NCBI RefSeq assembly: GCF_000003855.2
Contig: NW_003101681.1
Span: 4,631,359-4,695,358, forward strand
Length of the DNA: 64,000 nucleotides
Direction of reading: 5' to 3'
Origin: Blastomyces gilchristii SLH14081
Lineage: Eukaryota > Ascomycota > Eurotiomycetes > Onygenales > Ajellomycetaceae
The position numbers and the translations under genes are program-made. Shown here in pieces: positions 22,048-33,067 of the stretch; within the stretch, counting starts at the first letter, position 1; every line of letters starts with the position of its first letter. The notes beneath the pieces are model-generated. The model saw only the letters and a list, made by a program, of their open reading frames with translations. It was not told the DNA's origin and ran no database searches.

Positions 22048-25000
22048 ATGGGTGTTCCGAAGTTTTTCAGATGGATGTCCGAGCGATACCCCGCAATATC
22101 GCAGTTGATTGCAGAAAACCGCATCCCTGAGTTCGATTGCCTATACCTCGATATGAATGGCATTATCCACAACTGCACCCACAAGGATTCGGACTCGCCA
22201 ACCTTTCGCATGACAGAAGATAAGATGTTCATCGCTATTTTTAACTATATAGAACATCTATACGGGAAGATCAAGCCGAAAAAATTGTTTTTCATGGCTA
22301 TTGACGGAGTCGCACCGCGCGCGAAAATGAACCAACAACGAGCGAGACGATTCCGAACAGCGTTAGATGCGGAAGTGGCCAAGGAAAAGGCTATCAAACA
22401 GGGGATTGAAATGCCAAAGGAGGAGGCCTTTGATAGCAACTGCATAACACCGGGAACCGAATTCATGGCCAAGCTGACACAGCAGCTGAAGTATTTCATC
22501 AATAAGAAGGTCTCGGAGGATGTGGAATGGCAGGGCGTGGAAATCGTTCTGTCCGGGCATGAGGTCCCTGGCGAAGGAGAGCATAAGATCATGGAATATA
22601 TTCGGCAGTCGAAAGCACAACCAGGATACCATCCAGATGTACGGCATTGTCTATACGGCTTGGATGCGGATTTGATCATGTTGGGTCTACTAAGTCACGA
22701 TCCTCATTTCTGTTTACTCCGTGAAGAAGTAACGTTTGGGAGACAAAGTCAGAAAAAGTCCAAGGAGCTAGAACACCAGAATTTCTATCTTATGCATCTT
22801 TGTATGGTAAGGGAATACTTAGAGCTGGAGTTTCAGGAGTTGGAAGAGGCCGACGCTTTGCAATTTCCTTTTGATTTGGAACGAGTTATCGACGATTTCA
22901 TTCTTATGGCGTTTTTCGTGGGAAATGACTTCTTACCAAACCTGCCGAATTTACACATCAATGAGGGGGCGCTGGCTTGGATGTTCAAGATTTACAAACA
23001 AGTTTTACCGAAACTGGGAGGATACATAAATGAACAGGGAACAATCAATTTAGAGCGGCTAGGAGTTCTCTTAGATTCGTTATCCGATGTCGAATTCCGT
23101 TTCTTTGAAGCGGAATATTCGGATGCCCGTTGGATTAAATCCAAAATGAAAGGCCAAGAGCCGGAGAACTCAGAGTCACCAGCAAATGCGAAGGATTTTA
23201 CGATTTCACCCGCACAGAAGCACATTTTCAACCGAATCAAAAAATATGTCACACATCGCCCGGTGAATGATGAAGGGCAACCAATTCCTCTCGACCTCTC
23301 CTCTAGTTTACCAGCGAGGGATCGCAAATTCGTGGAGCAGTTAGCAGACGATCTGCACCTTGCGTGGACTACCGTGTCCAACGAGCATGGTGATCGATTT
23401 TTGCGGGTACAACTGCCGTCGAAGGAGACTCAATCTAGCGGGAGCTCTGGCGACGAAGATGATGGTGACGATGAAGAAGGTCAAATTGCCCTTCTTCGCG
23501 TTATGAAGAGATACGAAAACGCCAAGGTGAAGGAAACGACGGCAGAGGAAGCTCAGCAAGCAGCTGAAAAAAAATACGAGCTCAAGTTCCAGGAGTGGAA
23601 GAACGACTACTACAAGTCCAAATTCGGGTGGGGCTTGGATAATCATGAAGAAATGCGAAAGTTGACCGAAAATTATGTGCAAGGCCTTCAGTGGGTTCTC
23701 TATTATTATTATCGCGGAGTTGCCTCCTGGCCTTGGTTCTATCAATATCACTATTCGCCGATGATTTCTGATGTCAAATTTGGCTTGAAAGCTGATATGA
23801 ATTTCGACCTTGGGCAACCTTTCCGCCCTTTCGAACAGTTAATGGGTGTTCTACCGGACCGAAGCAAGCAAATTGTCCCTGCGGCCTTCCATGAATTGAT
23901 GACTTCTCCAGAATCCCCGATCATCGACTTTTATCCTCGCGACTTCGAACTTGACATGAATGGTAAAAAGATGGAGTGGGAAGCCGTTGTCAAGATTCCG
24001 TTTATTGATGAAAAACGCCTGCTTGGCGCGATGGCCACGAAGCAACACTTGCTGACCCCAGCAGAGAGAGCAAGAAATGAATTTGGTGTTACGTTGAAAT
24101 TCACTTATTCCCCAGATATCGAATACACATATCCCAGTTCACTTGTTGGCGTGTTTCCCGACATCGCCAAGTGTCACTGCATAGAAAATGTGTTTGACCT
24201 CCCAACAATGGAAGGTCTAGAACCTGTTGTTGGCCTTGTAGAAGGCGTTAAACTGGGTCACGAGGCATTGGCAGGGTTCCCTAGCTTGAAAACATTGCCA
24301 CACAATGGGCAGCTAGGCTTCCACGGAGTATCCGTGTTTCAACAGGAGAGTCGTAACGAGAGCATGGTGGTAACGCTCAGCGCGCCAGAAAACCGGTCCA
24401 GTGTTGAACTGGCGAAACAAAAACTTGGTCAGCGAGTGCACGTCGGGTACCCATTCCTTCAGGAGGCCAAAGTGAGTCGCGTGTCTGACGAACTTTTCGA
24501 TTACATGTATGTCGATGGAGAGCAGCATGTTGTTTCTATTCCGCATGCTCCCTCCCAAATAGATCAGTGGAGACGCAAAACCCACCAAATTGAGTCATAC
24601 TATAGCAAAAGACTCGGCATGGTTGTTGGCGATATCGAGTCCATGGTCCACGTGCAGATGCTGAAGGGATTAATGAAGACGGACGAAGGCGCCACGGTCA
24701 AGGAGTTCGCTGATATCCCTGGTATTGAAACGGATTACGCTCTGCAGCTTGTTGTTGACCAGGTTATGTGCGAGGATGATCGGTTTATCGAACGAGAAGC
24801 TTTACCTGTCGAGGAGGAATTCCCGGAGGGAACAAGGGCCTTTTTCCTGGGTGAATACAACTATGGAGCGCCAGTGCATATTACTGGGCATGAGGACGGA
24901 AAATTGAGTGGGCTTGTTTCCGTCGTCAAAGGCAAGGAACCGGAATTTGGTCGAGATCTCACAAGAGCTGCCGAAAGGCTCTCTCCCTACAGCCCATCGT

Positions 25001-26370
25001 TCGCGATTGCCCGCAGTCTGAATCTGAACCCCCTGACGCTGGCCAAAATCACGTCTTCGTTCACGGTGGTCTTGGACAGCCAACGTATCAACCTAGGACT
25101 CAATCTGAAATTTGAGGCGAGGAAGCAGAAAGTGCTTGGGTATTCTCGACGCGGGCCCAGTGGATGGGAATTCAGTGAGAAAGCCATCGGTCTTATCCAG
25201 CAATATATGATCAAATTCCCTGAATTCATCGCAGGCATTCAACGAAAGCCACAAGGGGATGGCTTCCAGGCTACAGATTTCTACCCACCAGAAACAGCGG
25301 CTGCCAAAATCAAGGAGATTCAGGCATGGCTCAAGTCTATCGAGGCGAAGCATTTCGAACGTGTACCGTTGGAAGCTGAACAGCTCGATTCAGACCTTGT
25401 GAAATCTATTGAACAGGCCGCGGACGAACTCGTCCGTACTCGACCCGCACCTGAAGCCAAAAAGATGAAAGGCGTCCCGCGTAATGCATTATTAAAGCCA
25501 GCTGATGCGGAGCATCGACTAGGCAACCAGTCATTTTCTCTTGGTGATAGGGTGGTTTATGCACAGGAATCTGGCAAGGTCCCCATCGCCACAAGAGGGA
25601 CTATCGTTGGGCTCACGCGCACATCCAGAACACTTCTCCTGGACATTGTGTTTGACGTCTCCTTTATGAGCGGCACAACTCTGGGGGACAGATGCTCCCC
25701 ATTCCGCGGTTCGACCGTTCCCGCATCATGCGTTCTAAACGTGACCAACAGACAACTTGTCGCAACGACCCGCGCGGCGGCTGAACAAGGCAGATCACAA
25801 CAACAGCGACAACAACAGCCACTAACCGTTCAGGGCTACGGAGCTCCACTCGGACCAGGCGGAAAGGGCCAGCTGGAACATGCTCCCACCCCTCCGCCTC
25901 TACGAGGCAGTTTCCGTGGCGCTGTTACAGGTCAGTTAGGTGCGTCCAGGGGCATTGGAACGTTCCGTGGCCGTGGTGGCCACGGCCAGTCGGAGCAAAC
26001 ATTGCCGATTCGCAACCACTATCCAACCAGTGGCTCACCGCAACCGCCTAAAGACATTCGCGGCCGGGGTGGTCGGGCTAATTTTGGCAGTAATCAGAAT
26101 GGATATAGCCCCCGTGGGCTACGTGGAGGGCCACGTGGAGGTATTGGTGCGTCGCCTGCGACTCGCGCTGGCTATGTTTCGGTTGAGAGGGTGGACCCGC
26201 AAGAAGATGTTGTGCAGCACAACCCGAATTTCAGACCTCGATCTTACAATAACGTTCCTCCGCCATCGTCTTTGGAACGTGGGGGAAGTGGTCGTGGTAG
26301 AGGCGGTCGTGGTTTTGCACGCGGTGGTGGCAGGGGTGTTAGTCGTGGCCAGGGAACCACATCTGCCTGA
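22048..26370 (+). CDS. XRN1: 5'-3' exoribonuclease 1
   Basis: A single-exon gene of 1440 residues. It degrades 5'-monophosphate RNA after decapping, mainly in the cytoplasm. The N-terminus MGVPKFFRWMSERYP is diagnostic. Active-site acids are visible as Asp35 (LDMNGIIHNC), Asp86 (FMAIDGVAPRAK), Glu176 and Glu178 (VPGEGEHKIMEYIR), and Asp206 and Asp208 (YGLDADLIMLGL), the same numbers as in yeast Xrn1. Basic QQRARRFR (96-103) forms the 5'-phosphate pocket. The middle carries the D1-D4 and SH3-like domains. The last ~180 residues are low-complexity with many RGG/GRG motifs (RGRGGRANFG, GRGGRGFARGGGRG), likely RNA-binding and arginine-methylated. Length and architecture match the cytoplasmic Xrn1 rather than nuclear Rat1, which has a CCHC insert not seen here. 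Confidence 0.97.
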   Translation: MGVPKFFRWMSERYPAISQLIAENRIPEFDCLYLDMNGIIHNCTHKDSDSPTFRMTEDKMFIAIFNYIEHLYGKIKPKKLFFMAIDGVAPRAKMNQQRARRFRTALDAEVAKEKAIKQGIEMPKEEAFDSNCITPGTEFMAKLTQQLKYFINKKVSEDVEWQGVEIVLSGHEVPGEGEHKIMEYIRQSKAQPGYHPDVRHCLYGLDADLIMLGLLSHDPHFCLLREEVTFGRQSQKKSKELEHQNFYLMHLCMVREYLELEFQELEEADALQFPFDLERVIDDFILMAFFVGNDFLPNLPNLHINEGALAWMFKIYKQVLPKLGGYINEQGTINLERLGVLLDSLSDVEFRFFEAEYSDARWIKSKMKGQEPENSESPANAKDFTISPAQKHIFNRIKKYVTHRPVNDEGQPIPLDLSSSLPARDRKFVEQLADDLHLAWTTVSNEHGDRFLRVQLPSKETQSSGSSGDEDDGDDEEGQIALLRVMKRYENAKVKETTAEEAQQAAEKKYELKFQEWKNDYYKSKFGWGLDNHEEMRKLTENYVQGLQWVLYYYYRGVASWPWFYQYHYSPMISDVKFGLKADMNFDLGQPFRPFEQLMGVLPDRSKQIVPAAFHELMTSPESPIIDFYPRDFELDMNGKKMEWEAVVKIPFIDEKRLLGAMATKQHLLTPAERARNEFGVTLKFTYSPDIEYTYPSSLVGVFPDIAKCHCIENVFDLPTMEGLEPVVGLVEGVKLGHEALAGFPSLKTLPHNGQLGFHGVSVFQQESRNESMVVTLSAPENRSSVELAKQKLGQRVHVGYPFLQEAKVSRVSDELFDYMYVDGEQHVVSIPHAPSQIDQWRRKTHQIESYYSKRLGMVVGDIESMVHVQMLKGLMKTDEGATVKEFADIPGIETDYALQLVVDQVMCEDDRFIEREALPVEEEFPEGTRAFFLGEYNYGAPVHITGHEDGKLSGLVSVVKGKEPEFGRDLTRAAERLSPYSPSFAIARSLNLNPLTLAKITSSFTVVLDSQRINLGLNLKFEARKQKVLGYSRRGPSGWEFSEKAIGLIQQYMIKFPEFIAGIQRKPQGDGFQATDFYPPETAAAKIKEIQAWLKSIEAKHFERVPLEAEQLDSDLVKSIEQAADELVRTRPAPEAKKMKGVPRNALLKPADAEHRLGNQSFSLGDRVVYAQESGKVPIATRGTIVGLTRTSRTLLLDIVFDVSFMSGTTLGDRCSPFRGSTVPASCVLNVTNRQLVATTRAAAEQGRSQQQRQQQPLTVQGYGAPLGPGGKGQLEHAPTPPPLRGSFRGAVTGQLGASRGIGTFRGRGGHGQSEQTLPIRNHYPTSGSPQPPKDIRGRGGRANFGSNQNGYSPRGLRGGPRGGIGASPATRAGYVSVERVDPQEDVVQHNPNFRPRSYNNVPPPSSLERGGSGRGRGGRGFARGGGRGVSRGQGTTSA

Positions 26371-26464
26371 AGGACTGAAGTTCTTTTGATATGAAAGAAT
26401 TTATAGACCTTGGTGTTGACGACCCTGGTTTCTTTTTTGTTTTTTCTTGTATCACATAATATTC

Positions 26465-26473
26465 TACGGAGTA
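26465..26473. repeat. TACGGAGTA motif
   Basis: A nine-base word that recurs as its complement TACTCCGTA at 53332-53340. From memory it is common in Eurotiomycete intergenic DNA; its role is unknown. Confidence 0.5.
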
Positions 26474-28263
26474 TAGTATGTGAGTGTGATTGGCAGAAAA
26501 AGGAGGTACACAATATTTAATACTTAAGTATATCTGAGTATGGGCGTTGGGATGGACATAAATATGTGTATCCGTGTATCATGATGTGGTGTTCTAGGAC
26601 ATTTTGGCCGTCTGTCATGAACTTGTTTTGCACTTATGATATGACGATGATGATGACAAAGGGATTTTCTTTTCTTCCTTAGCACCAGGTGTCATACAAA
26701 GACCTCCATTCCTAAGGCGAAGAGCCTGCAGTTACTAATGTATGTAAATAATGTACTTCATTTTCATCATGGATAAAATTTACTCTGTACATTGGCTCTT
26801 TAGGTATTGAAAACAACCAAAAATCTATTCTCAACACACTTGATCAATTCATACTTGTACCTGTATAATGCCTGGAAATTGGAGAAGAAAAAAGAAGAAA
26901 AAGGGAAGGCAATCGATCGCATGAATCTTCGTGCTTTGGTAACTTCATTGAACATACGCGAGCCTTGGTTGTGAAAACACTATCAGATAAGCGGCACAAA
27001 ATGCATAGTATTTACTGTATTATGTAGATGCTAAGAGGGGAATTAGCGGAGACAAATCAGACGGGAGATAACAGCACACAGAATCCACTTTTCCCAGCGG
27101 ATCAATAAATGAGTATGAAAATTTTGCGATTCCGTCACTCCAATTGATCTATTCAAATCTCAACTGCCGCACTACAAAGAAGAAGAATGAAACGCAACCA
27201 CATCTGTAGCTAAAAGAAAAAGAAAAAAAAAAATCGAAAGCAGCTCCAGACCCCAGGCCACACAAATCATGATCGGGACACAGCCCCTTTCGCCTTGCCG
27301 ATGTACGTCGTGAAGCGGGGGTGGGCCGGAGGTTGTGTATCGCACGGCCACGTATTTTGGAATGCACAGAGCACAGAGTGTGTCAACCAGGCAAAAAAAG
27401 TCAACTTTCCATTGTCAGCCAGTCCATTTGACTGGCTGATTACCCTTTAATCTGTGAAAAGCAGCCCCACATTCTCTGCCTCGCGAGATTCCTGTTGGCT
27501 TCGCAGGGTCAGAGACGGAAAAGGGGACAAGGTCCATTGCCATTGAGGATGATGATTAGAGTTGAGTTAAGTGCATCTACACATGCGCAGGATAGGATGC
27601 AATGCGGAGGCCGATAGCTGCAGGTGTGGCCTGTATGGTATGGCTGTCTTCTGGGTTGGTTCGCGACGGGGGAGACTTTCCGCGCGCAGTATCCCCCGCA
27701 TGCATATTTGACATGGGGGACCCTGACATTCCGCTTTAAGAACATCTCTGATAGTTATTGCATCGGATGAGGCCCCCTTGACACGCCGTCTATGATAGCC
27801 TATTCGGCATATGTTTTTGAGGTTATGCTGAGGCATCAATGGCGCGGCAATAGAATAATATGGGAGAAGCAGAGTCGGTTTGTCTCATTTGGTCTGCCCC
27901 ATTAGTTAGTGCCAATTAAATACTTCCGCTAAGTGACCAGCATGCTCTGGGTTCAGAGCTCCAGGATGTAAATAACAGCGCTGTAGAGTCCATTCTTTAG
28001 CACGATCTGAAACTGTTTCTATGAAGGGTGGTGATATTCATGGCTGGACAGGTGGTTCTCAACGCAGGCAATTTGTTGATCATTATTGAATCTTGATGGT
28101 CAGTAGGGGTATGAGACAAAGTTGCAAAAGAAAGAAAAATCAGCTTGTTTCAGTGTGATGCATTAGGTACCTAATAAATGCCGGATGGGAATTGATGCTC
28201 AGCTGTCAGTTGTTCAGGGTTGGGCAATTGTAGTGATATCCATGAGAGACGATGACAACCTGA

Positions 28264-28298
28264 TATTCAATCATCCTATTCAATCATCCTATTCAATC
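28264..28298. repeat. Tandem repeat of TATTCAATCATCC
   Basis: Two perfect 13-bp copies plus a partial third copy (TATTCAATC). Confidence 0.9.
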
Positions 28299-28513
28299 CA
28301 TTGGCTCATCAGCAACCAGCGTCTCACTCATCAATGATTCAGTTCTACTAATTATCCTGCCTGTTAGTACATACCTTTCCTCCTTAAACGCTTGACCAAA
28401 GAGTCATGCATCTGCTTTGGTTGCTTCCACCCACCTTGAACAGCTCGGACAACACTTTTATCGTTCGGAATGAAAGGTTAGCGTTAGCAAAACTTACCTC
28501 CCATTTAGACAGC

Positions 28514-28553
28514 TAACTAACTAGCGCTGACCCACTAACTAATTAACTAACTA
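28514..28553. repeat. Paired TAACTAACTA words
   Basis: TAACTAACTA occurs at 28514-28523 and 28544-28553; the reverse complement TAGTTAGTTA occurs at 28718-28727 and 29267-29276. Confidence 0.7.
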
Positions 28554-28937
28554 TGTGAGGTTAGCTATCTTGAAATTGTAACTACGCAGTACAGCACGTC
28601 TCGCCTTCCGCCATCCTGAAAAGTCTGTGTTATCAATTTCCCCGCTTCCCTGCGAATTCCGCCGAAGAAACACTTATATTATTATTATTAGGAACGATCG
28701 TCTGAGCTGTTTTATGGTAGTTAGTTAAAGGAATAAGAGAGACTAGGGCTTCACGCTACAGCAGCGTGCTTCTACATTCTGCGAGTTATTCCCTGCATTC
28801 GCCCAATAATGACATGACGAGCAACATCCTACCCCTCTCAACATGCCCCTAGTCCAGCGCGCGCAACACCCGGAACGACGTTTCTATTTGCCCTGGCTTG
28901 CGAGATTTCCATCGAGTCTTTCCCCTCGTAGAAACAC

Positions 28938-28957
28938 GGGGGGGGGGGGGGGGGGGG
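28938..28957. repeat. G20 homopolymer
   Basis: Twenty consecutive G bases on the plus strand, quadruplex-capable and prone to length error in sequencing. Confidence 0.9.
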
Positions 28958-29540
28958 AACCTTGGAAGGGTCTCCAATTCATTTGACAGCAACGGCCCAA
29001 TATATTAATGGAGCTCTTTCAGGCATGTATGTACAGCACATACCACCGATGTGCTGAAAAAGCCTGGAAACTGTCTTTTTAGCGCACAGAGAGGAGCTAC
29101 CTAGTAGTACGGAAAATTAACATAGGATCTCTTAGACAGCTGAATCTCCTGACAGACCTGACAGTGAACTTGGACGCGTGTTGAACCACGGGTTGTTGCT
29201 CACTGCTTTTCTTGAATCAACCAGATCTCTCCGTTTCGCAGTTAAGTTGACAACTAGTTTAACTAGTAGTTAGTTATAGCTGCAAGATAGCTCAGAGTTG
29301 TCTCATTATTACTAACTTGACTTTCATGTCGTCCCCACTCTGTCCTCTGACTGCCTCCCACGTTGCTGGAGCCAAACGCTGTGTGACGAGCGAATGCGAA
29401 AGGATCGTGAGAACAGAGAAAACAGAGTTCGTTGAATAATAAGATTTCCACATTAACACTATAACTTTAATTAATCACCTATCATCTAGTTACTTTAGTT
29501 TATCTTGCTGCAATGACGAAAGGGCAGCAGTTCGTTCGGC

Positions 29541-29561
29541 TCTCTCTCTCTCTCTCTCTCT
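29541..29561. repeat. CT dinucleotide repeat
   Basis: A pure TC run of about ten units in intergenic DNA. Confidence 0.9.
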
Positions 29562-31343
29562 GCTTTGAGCAGCCTCTCTTACCCACATCCATCCAACCTC
29601 CGTCGTTCAACCCCAACAGCTCCATAGCATAGCTAGGAAACGTTACTTCTTTTTCTTCTATTATTGCCGTCCACCAAATGCTACTCTCGGGGAGATTACT
29701 CTTACTCTACCGTCCACCCATCAGTGGGAGTACATCTACCCATACGCAGCGTATGGCCTTCGCGTGTTGCCCTCGTGCAATAAAAGTGATAACTTAAGCA
29801 CTTTTTATGCGTCCCCGTCTAACTACGCCCAAGTCAAGAGCTCTTGTTGCGAAACTCCAACATTTCCCCCCCTTTTTTTTTCTTAAGGTGGTCAATCAAT
29901 CAATTCATTTCTTCGCTTTCGGCTCTTCTGCGTTTATTCTGCCTCTCCGGACTCCCTCAAATCTTCACTATTCATACACCAGATATTTTCCTTCCCGTAT
30001 AATTCTTGAAGATCCTCCTGATTCCTCGCAGTGCAACTGTTCCTGTGTGGCGTTCACCATTTCTTCCTATTAGTTTGGTGGCAAAAAAATCGCAAGGAAA
30101 ACAAGAATAACGCCTCTCCTGAGACGTTTACTACAAAGGAAAATAAAACCCAGACCAGACCAAGGGTGTGGTCGATCATTGGTGACAGTTGTTGCCCAAC
30201 CGTTTTTCCTCATAAATTCGAGAGGAACAAGAGCACGACAGACGGGTGGAACCGTCATCCGAAGCGTGAAGGGGTAAATGAAAAAGAAATTGGAAGAGGG
30301 AAATTGTTATTCGTTCGTGTGTGTGGATGTTGAATCCAGCCTGCTTCGGGAAACGTGCTTTGTCCTGGCGATAAATAATCCCTGGGTATAGAAAGAGAAA
30401 AAAAAAAAAAAAAAAAAAAAAGCACAACAAGCAGGATTCGCTCTTCAGCTCTTCAGATCTCGATTGCGGCAGTTGGCGAGCTTCGCGTGTGATTGCACTA
30501 TCTGTCATTTTTTATTTCGAAAATACCCTATTTCGTTTTCGTTTTCTTTCTTTCTTTTTTTTTTTCTTTTTTTTTTTTTCTTGTACTGCCTTGACTCATC
30601 GTTTCTGACTCCCGAGGCCTCAACATTTACTGTTCAGTCGCATATCTATCTGCCTCTGTTTCCTTGTGTGTTCATCCCCTGATGCTGTATATGATTCTAT
30701 CTACCGGATATCTCGCTTCGTTTGTTCAATTGCTTGAAATCTCGTATAGGAGTTGAATATTTGCTTTAAACATTTTTAACCTTGGTGGCATTGTCGTTTT
30801 TCTTGCCATATACAGCTAATGCTTTGGCCATCGTTGATCTGCGTCGTCCGCATTTCGTCATTGCTGTGATAGAGTAGTTCGACACGCCGGGGAGACCGCT
30901 TTTTTTTCTTTGTTTCGAAAGCCCCAGGATATCATTTGGATATTTCGCTATCGGTTCTAGGGGTTTATTCAGTGTTACATTTATTTATTTTTATCACTTC
31001 GTATCTGCGGTTTTTCCCCTTTTCGCGAGCATCTGGAGACTGCTACGACATCTCGCACCGAACTTCTATCCATTTGCCCTGTCGAATCTTTCAACTGATC
31101 GCTGGGCATTCGATCCCAAGTTGGACTTCCATTACGCCTGGCCTCCAGCCTTTCCAACTGAGCGGGTCCATATACATCCCTCTTGTTCCATTTAAAACAC
31201 ACTAGCATTTCCGCCTCGTTTTGAAATATGTCTCTCGGCAGCTTTGAACAACATACATAGGCCAATCTTTACCGTTCAATCACATACTCTGGCATACTTG
31301 CCAAAGTGGATCAGTCAATCAGACCGTATACGTGGCAACCACC

Positions 31344-33067
31344 ATGTCACTCTTCTCCGCTCAAGTACAGTTCTTGGTGAGTCGCAAATGCCGAAAAATC
31401 ATCACCTTCCATAATTCCCTTTTCCCCCCTCTCCATCTCTGTAACAGCAACCCCAGTCTTTGACCAGTACATTTTCTTTCTGGGCCTTAGCGTTCGTTAG
31501 AGCACAAGAATGTGCTTTATATTCGTGGAATTAGCCTGCGCCGTCTTTGGTATTGAATATGCAAGGCCAGCATTGCTGACATTGGAAATTGGGATTCAGA
31601 ATGACTGTCTCGCACTCATCCACATCCCCCTGGACCTGTATCCTTTCTTCCTACACCCAATACTTCAGCTTATTTTCCACGATGTGCCTCCTATCGAAGA
31701 TATACACCCGGACGAACTAGAATTGAGAGATCTTCATATATCTGAACCAACGAATCCGGCATTTCTTAACATTTCCATCACTCCAGTCGAATGTTCAATT
31801 GTTTGCTCGAGGGAACTGGCAGACTTATATTTTCGCCAATTGGCAGAAAAGTTCAATAAAAATGAACCTTCCAAGGCACACCAAGTATCCATCAGTGAGG
31901 AGGATTTCATCGTCATGCAGGTTGATGGGCAAGGGTTGGATGCCGGCCAACGAGTTCTGGAACTGACCAGCGCTCTTGCAATGGCGGGAGTGTAAGTTCA
32001 TACTAATATTTAGAACCGCTATACTCTGTTACTAATGAGTGGAAAATTGCATAAGATCCATATTCTTCATCTCAACTTATTTCTCCGACTACATCCTCGT
32101 CCCCCGCCGTTCAAGAGGCCTTGTAACCCACACTATCAAGAACCGTGGCTTCAACTTCGAAGTCCCATCTGATGCCTTCGTCAACAGTAGCAGTAATCCG
32201 CAATACCGCAGCTCTCCACCATCCTTAGACGCACAACGATCACCACCCTTAACACCTCCCCCATCAACACTACCAGAGCTCCAAACACGAACGTTCGCCT
32301 CCTTACGGAAACACAACATACACGCCCGCGTCGACAAATCCCTCCGCATTGTCCAATGCGCAGCACAATACTCATCATCCTCCCGCCCATGCTCCCCTTC
32401 AATCCTCCGCCCAAGCCTCGTCACAACTCTAATACTTGATAAACCCCGCTTCCTCTCCCTAACCCTGACAGCCACCGACCCCGCCGCCTCCATATTGCTC
32501 GAAAAACGGCTCCTGCCTCGCTTCTCTCTCGACCCCATCTCTTGTGTTCCCCCAAACAAGCACGGTGGCTACTCACGAGGCGATAGCGATAATAATCTCC
32601 TACTAGGCTCACAGGAGGACGTCCTCATCCCTATCATGTTGGATCTGCACGAACTTCCACTGGAAGCTACAGGTATCGTCTGTGGGGTAGCCAGCCGGCT
32701 CGCGGCGGCGACTCAAAGTCGAGAGCCTACCCATGCCATCGGCGAGAGTGACAACGATCACGACGACAATGATGATGACGACGCTAGGAGCGTGGAGCTC
32801 TCGACGAATGGCTCTACTATCGCTAAGTTTGGTTATGATAAATCATCAACCTCGTCGCAGAAACCCAGGCAGAAAAGCGAGCAGTCACAGGGCGCCCACG
32901 AGAAGCTTCACCGAGTTCCGTCAGACCCTGATTCGTTGTACCCAGATGCAGTCGATATCAGCTTCCTGAGTACGGTGAGAGCTGGCACTGTCATTGTTGG
33001 CGAAAGGGAGCTGGAGAGGGCAATGGCATCATTGGATGCAGAGAGTGGACCCTCGAGTTCATTATAA
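31344..33067 (+). CDS. ACT/CASTOR-domain protein of unknown role
   Basis: Three exons, 31344-31376, 31600-31991 and 32056-33067, give 478 residues. Exon 1 encodes only MSLFSAQVQFL. The joined reading VQFLNDCLALIHIPLDLYPF matches the start of fungal proteins annotated with a CASTOR-type ACT domain. A second block, NISITPVECSIVCSRELAD then SISEEDFIVMQVDGQGLDAG and SIFFISTYFSDYILVP, is the characteristic ACT_7-like core, and a second half-domain follows at about residues 270-380. Mammalian CASTOR proteins sense arginine for mTORC1; whether fungal members bind amino acids is not known to me. The C-terminal 150 residues are Asp/Ser-rich, then basic and probably disordered. Intron 1 (223 bp) is long for this genome, and an alternative acceptor after 31499 would stay in frame and add 33 residues. 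Confidence 0.85.

Larger units (their letters stand above)
26371..31343. other. Gene-poor region, 5 kb
   Basis: No convincing gene was found on either strand. It holds the XRN1 3' flank, a TACGGAGTA motif (26465-26473), a 13-bp tandem repeat (28264-28298), several TAGTTAGTTA words in both orientations (28514-29277), an ATT run near 28680, a G20 homopolymer (28938-28957), a CT repeat (29541-29561), an A24 run (30398-30421), and a long T/C-rich stretch (about 29800-31340) that is probably the leader of the ACT-domain gene. Short frames here look like translated UTR. Confidence 0.6.

Noticed and set aside
30936..31205. 89-codon plus-strand frame before the ACT-domain gene
   Set aside because: Hydrophobic composition from T-rich leader DNA; better read as upstream frame in a leader than as a gene.
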